Assembly (NCBI GenBank): GCA_001632435.1
Contig: KV423921.1
Coordinates: 4,460 to 68,459, forward strand
Direction of reading: 5' to 3'
From: Calocera cornea HHB12733
Taxonomy: Eukaryota > Basidiomycota > Dacrymycetes > Dacrymycetales > Dacrymycetaceae
Length of the DNA: 64,000 nucleotides
Below are positions 61,405-64,000 of the stretch, in pieces; the stretch's first letter is position 1, and each line of letters begins with the position of its first letter. The notes under the pieces were generated by a model, which had not been told where the DNA came from, searched no databases, and worked only from the letters and a program-made list of their open reading frames with translations. The translations under genes and the position numbers were made by a program.

Positions 61405-61920
61405 TCACTGCACATCCTCGTCAGAACATCCTCGTCCATAGGAAAGCGGAGTGAACGCACGAAAGTAAGCGCAGCGCCCTTGGTCTTCTTATCACCCCCA
61501 AGCTCAAAGTGCTTGCACCGCTTGAGCGAGATTTGCATCTTGTACTTGCACGCCGTGCACTCGAGCCGCAGCACGACCTTCTTCGTCGTCTTGGCCTTCT
61601 TGTGGAACACGGGCTTGGTCTGCCCGCCGTACCCGGACTGCTTGCGGTCGTACCGCCGCTTGCCCTGCGAGAAGAGCGAGGCCTTGCCCGTCTTATACTG
61701 CGTCACTTTGTGCGGCGTGTGCTTCTTGCAGTTCTTGCCCTTGCAGACTGCGCACATGAACAGAATCGTCAGCTCGCTGTCCTACACACTCCACCACAGC
61801 GCAAGCGCGCGAGACGTAAACGTACAGGTCCGGCGAGTCCTGCGCGCAAAGTATCAGCACCGCGCACCACACGACATCACTCAACGGAACAGACAGCACG
61901 CACTTGGGAATGTTAACCAT
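61405..61920 (-). CDS. RPL44: 60S ribosomal protein eL42 (L44/L36a)
   Basis: Exons 61904-61920, 61826-61839, 61461-61747 and 61405-61407 give exactly 106 residues, the family length. The sequence starts [20 protein letters not shown] and contains the two C-x2-C pairs of its zinc ribbon and the [12 protein letters not shown] block. It sits at the E site of the large subunit. The second exon is 14 nt. The last intron starts right after the final Phe codon (GTGCGT), so the last exon supplies only the stop codon TGA. If that intron were retained the protein would run on beyond its conserved end. Confidence 0.93.
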
Positions 61921-63148
61921 CGTGACGGAACGGGGGAGGTTGGCGTCGAGGTCGGGGTCGGGGGCGGGAAGCGTGCAGAGGTCGGCGAGCTGCGGTGCTG
62001 GTACTACGGTCCTGCGGAAGTGGGACGGTGCGGAGGCAGATTTAGGGGGAAGAGCACGCCCTGAAGTGCTGTATAGTTCTCGGACGCCACTTGAGGGACG
62101 GGCGGCGGCGCGGGACTGGAGACCGGAGTCATCGAGGCGATGCAACGGCTGGGCGGGACTGCCAGTGCACTCCACAGATACTGTTGTCTACTGTACCCTG
62201 GATTGATTGCCCTTGTGCAGCGGCAGCGTCATCATCATCATCATCTTCTTCTTCTTCTCCTGTAAGAAGTTGTCTCAGTGCCGACGATGCTGGATACTAC
62301 GATTATGAGCTGCTGAACGGCTGTCGCATACGGTACATGTCGTACAGTATCCGCTCCTCGGGAAATAAATGTCTCCCTCGCAGGGATACTGTGGCACAGA
62401 CCGCATCCGCATTCGCCCCTGATATCGTCCCCGGTCCCAGGTTTCTCTCGGGCTCATCGTCTATTCCAGCGGCACGCAGACACCCAACAGCGGTCTGCCC
62501 GATGCGCCCGGAGCTCAGCCGCGGGGGAGCGCTCGGAGCGGGCCTCCTGCATGTGGCATGAAGCGTGAGTCAGGCCCCGTCGACTAGTAAGTGCCGTAGT
62601 CGTGGCCATAGCGATGCTGTTGCTGGCAGGCCAGGCTCGCGCCCTTTCTGAGCATCGGCGTCGGCGTCGGCGTCGGGGCGGGCTGGATCTGGCCGTGGGG
62701 CTGGAGCGCAGGCGTCAGCATTCGTGACCTTGCACGCGCTGCATTGCACGCGCTCTGTAATACTGTACCACTGACGAGCGTAGCCTGTCGGATAGGGTGG
62801 CAGCTCCCCTGTGGTTTCAGACAATCGAAGAGCGGCGTCGGCGGACGTGTTTCATACATACTTAACTTATCAATCAGTCAAGGAAATGAATGGCCGACTG
62901 GGTCGTTATCCATGCTCATGAGTCGGCACACGCTAATTCAACTAGCGAGTTAGCATGCCTCTCTCCAAGCAATGTAATACGAAACTGCTCCCTGCGAACC
63001 CAAGAATAACGAGCGAGATCGGGGTGCACGTGCCCAGGGATGAGGCGGGACCAGGCAAAATCCTCTCCGAGTGTCTACTGTATTGCTCTCACCTCACCTC
63101 ACTCCTCCAGCAGGCGCGCTCACTCCCAGCAGGCGAGAGAGAGAGAGG
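61921..63148. other. Divergent intergenic region
   Basis: 1.2 kb between the divergent eL42 and MRS2 starts. It contains a short TCATCATCATCA/TTCTTCTTCTTC microsatellite near 62233. No gene is supported. Confidence 0.45.
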
Positions 63149-64000
63149 ATGGCAGCCTGTCTATGCTCACACGGCCCACTCTTCCTCCGCCACCGCCCAT
63201 CCCCCACCGCCGCCGCCTCCAGGCTGATCAGCACGCTCACATGCGCCGAAGCAGGCCCATCCACCCCCCGGCGGCCTGTCCTCCCCCTCCCCCTCCCCCT
63301 CCTCGCCCGCACTCGCCCTCCCTCGGCGCGCCGTGCCTCCCACACCCGCCCACTCGCCCATGCCCGCGCAGCCTCCCACTACTCCCCCCTCCGCGCATCC
63401 ATCTCCGACCACCCGCCGACATACCGCGCTCGACCGGCACACGACGCGCCCCCGACTTGCTCCCCCAGCGCGCCCAACGGCACCCCAGAGCCGGAAAAAC
63501 ACCCCTGGTGGGACCCCTTCAAGCGCGCCGCTTCCTCCTCCTCCTCCTCCCCGCGCAAGGGCGCCGACCCCCTTGCCGATGTGCGCCAGACCGCCTCCCT
63601 CGCGTTCGGCCTCGGCCCCGGCCTCGGGAACGGGAACGGGCGCGGCGCGTACGAGATGAGCGGCGAGGAGGAGGAGGCGGCCAAGAGCGCCATCCTCGAG
63701 AATGTCATGATGGGCCGGCAGCCGGCGGATCTCCAGCTCAGGTGCACGATCCTCGATCAGGATGGGGACATCAAGATGATCAGTGGGAAGTTTAAGAAGA
63801 CGGATCTGTGCTTGGAGCATAAGCTCAATGTGCGTCTTCCGTTCTGTGGTGAGGTGGGGAGTGGGGATGGGATGGCGCTGACCTCCGATGGGTAGCCCCG
63901 CGACCTGCGCAAGATCGACTCGCGCGTGCCCAATCTTGTGCCCACCATCCTCAGCCGAAAAGACTGCATCCTCGTGAACATCCTGCACATTCGGGCGCTG
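63149..64000 (+). CDS. MRS2: Mitochondrial magnesium channel MRS2/LPE10, 5' part
   Basis: Exon 1 is 63149-63829 and exon 2 starts at 63896, open to the window edge. Residues 1-110 are Arg/Ser/Pro/Ala-rich with no acidic residues early on, as in a long mitochondrial presequence. The CorA-like domain begins at about LRCTILDQDGDI, then KKTDLCLEHKLNPRDLRKID and VPTILSRKDCILVNILHIRAL, all matching Mrs2p. The pore helices and GMN motif lie beyond the window. Family members carry Mg2+ into the matrix. The start at 63149 gives the presequence; an earlier in-frame codon is less likely. Confidence 0.88.

Overview
The window is nuclear DNA of a filamentous basidiomycete, most likely an Agaricomycete. 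The genes carry many 45-65 nt GT-AG introns, coding DNA is GC-rich, and the gene set fits (Survivin/Bir1, WAPL, alpha-type kinase, GH3 beta-glucosidase, flavin-dependent halogenase). I rebuilt the exon structures by hand from splice consensus, reading phase and protein-family conservation. Most joins are phase-checked but none is confirmed by RNA.

Layout. 1-5 kb: a small secreted cysteine-rich protein and a large single-pass mucin-like membrane protein. 5.05-17.82 kb: an apparently intact 12,765-bp DNA transposon. It has 27-bp perfect terminal inverted repeats, a perfect 7-bp target-site duplication (CAAGGGG) and five intact-looking genes: a 287-aa hydrophobic-tail protein, a 279-aa protein, a 1019-aa protein with a six-cysteine cluster, an 810-aa alpha-type protein kinase and a 499-aa DDE integrase-fold transposase. 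Two short motifs (A, CATTCGATTTAGGG; B, TAAAATGTCACTCCAAAG) recur about nine and eight times inside the element. Outside it I saw only one weak B-like copy. This is the most unusual object in the window.

18-31 kb: host housekeeping genes. These are an MFS transporter, proteasome ATPase Rpt6, an oxysterol-binding protein and a long WW-domain Arg/Pro/Gln-rich protein. 31-43 kb: UNC-50, calcineurin A, an F-box protein, a 25-exon secreted GH3 beta-glucosidase with 5-, 6- and 10-nt exons, an intron-containing tRNA-Val and a truncated copy of the F-box gene.

43-55 kb: Xaa-Pro aminopeptidase, a NIPA-type magnesium transporter, then SDR, O-methyltransferase and flavin-dependent halogenase genes that look like a small cluster for a chlorinated, O-methylated metabolite. 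55-64 kb: BIR1 and WAPL, both chromosome-segregation genes, share a 347-bp divergent promoter. They are followed by ribosomal protein eL42 and the 5' part of a mitochondrial MRS2 magnesium channel that runs off the window.
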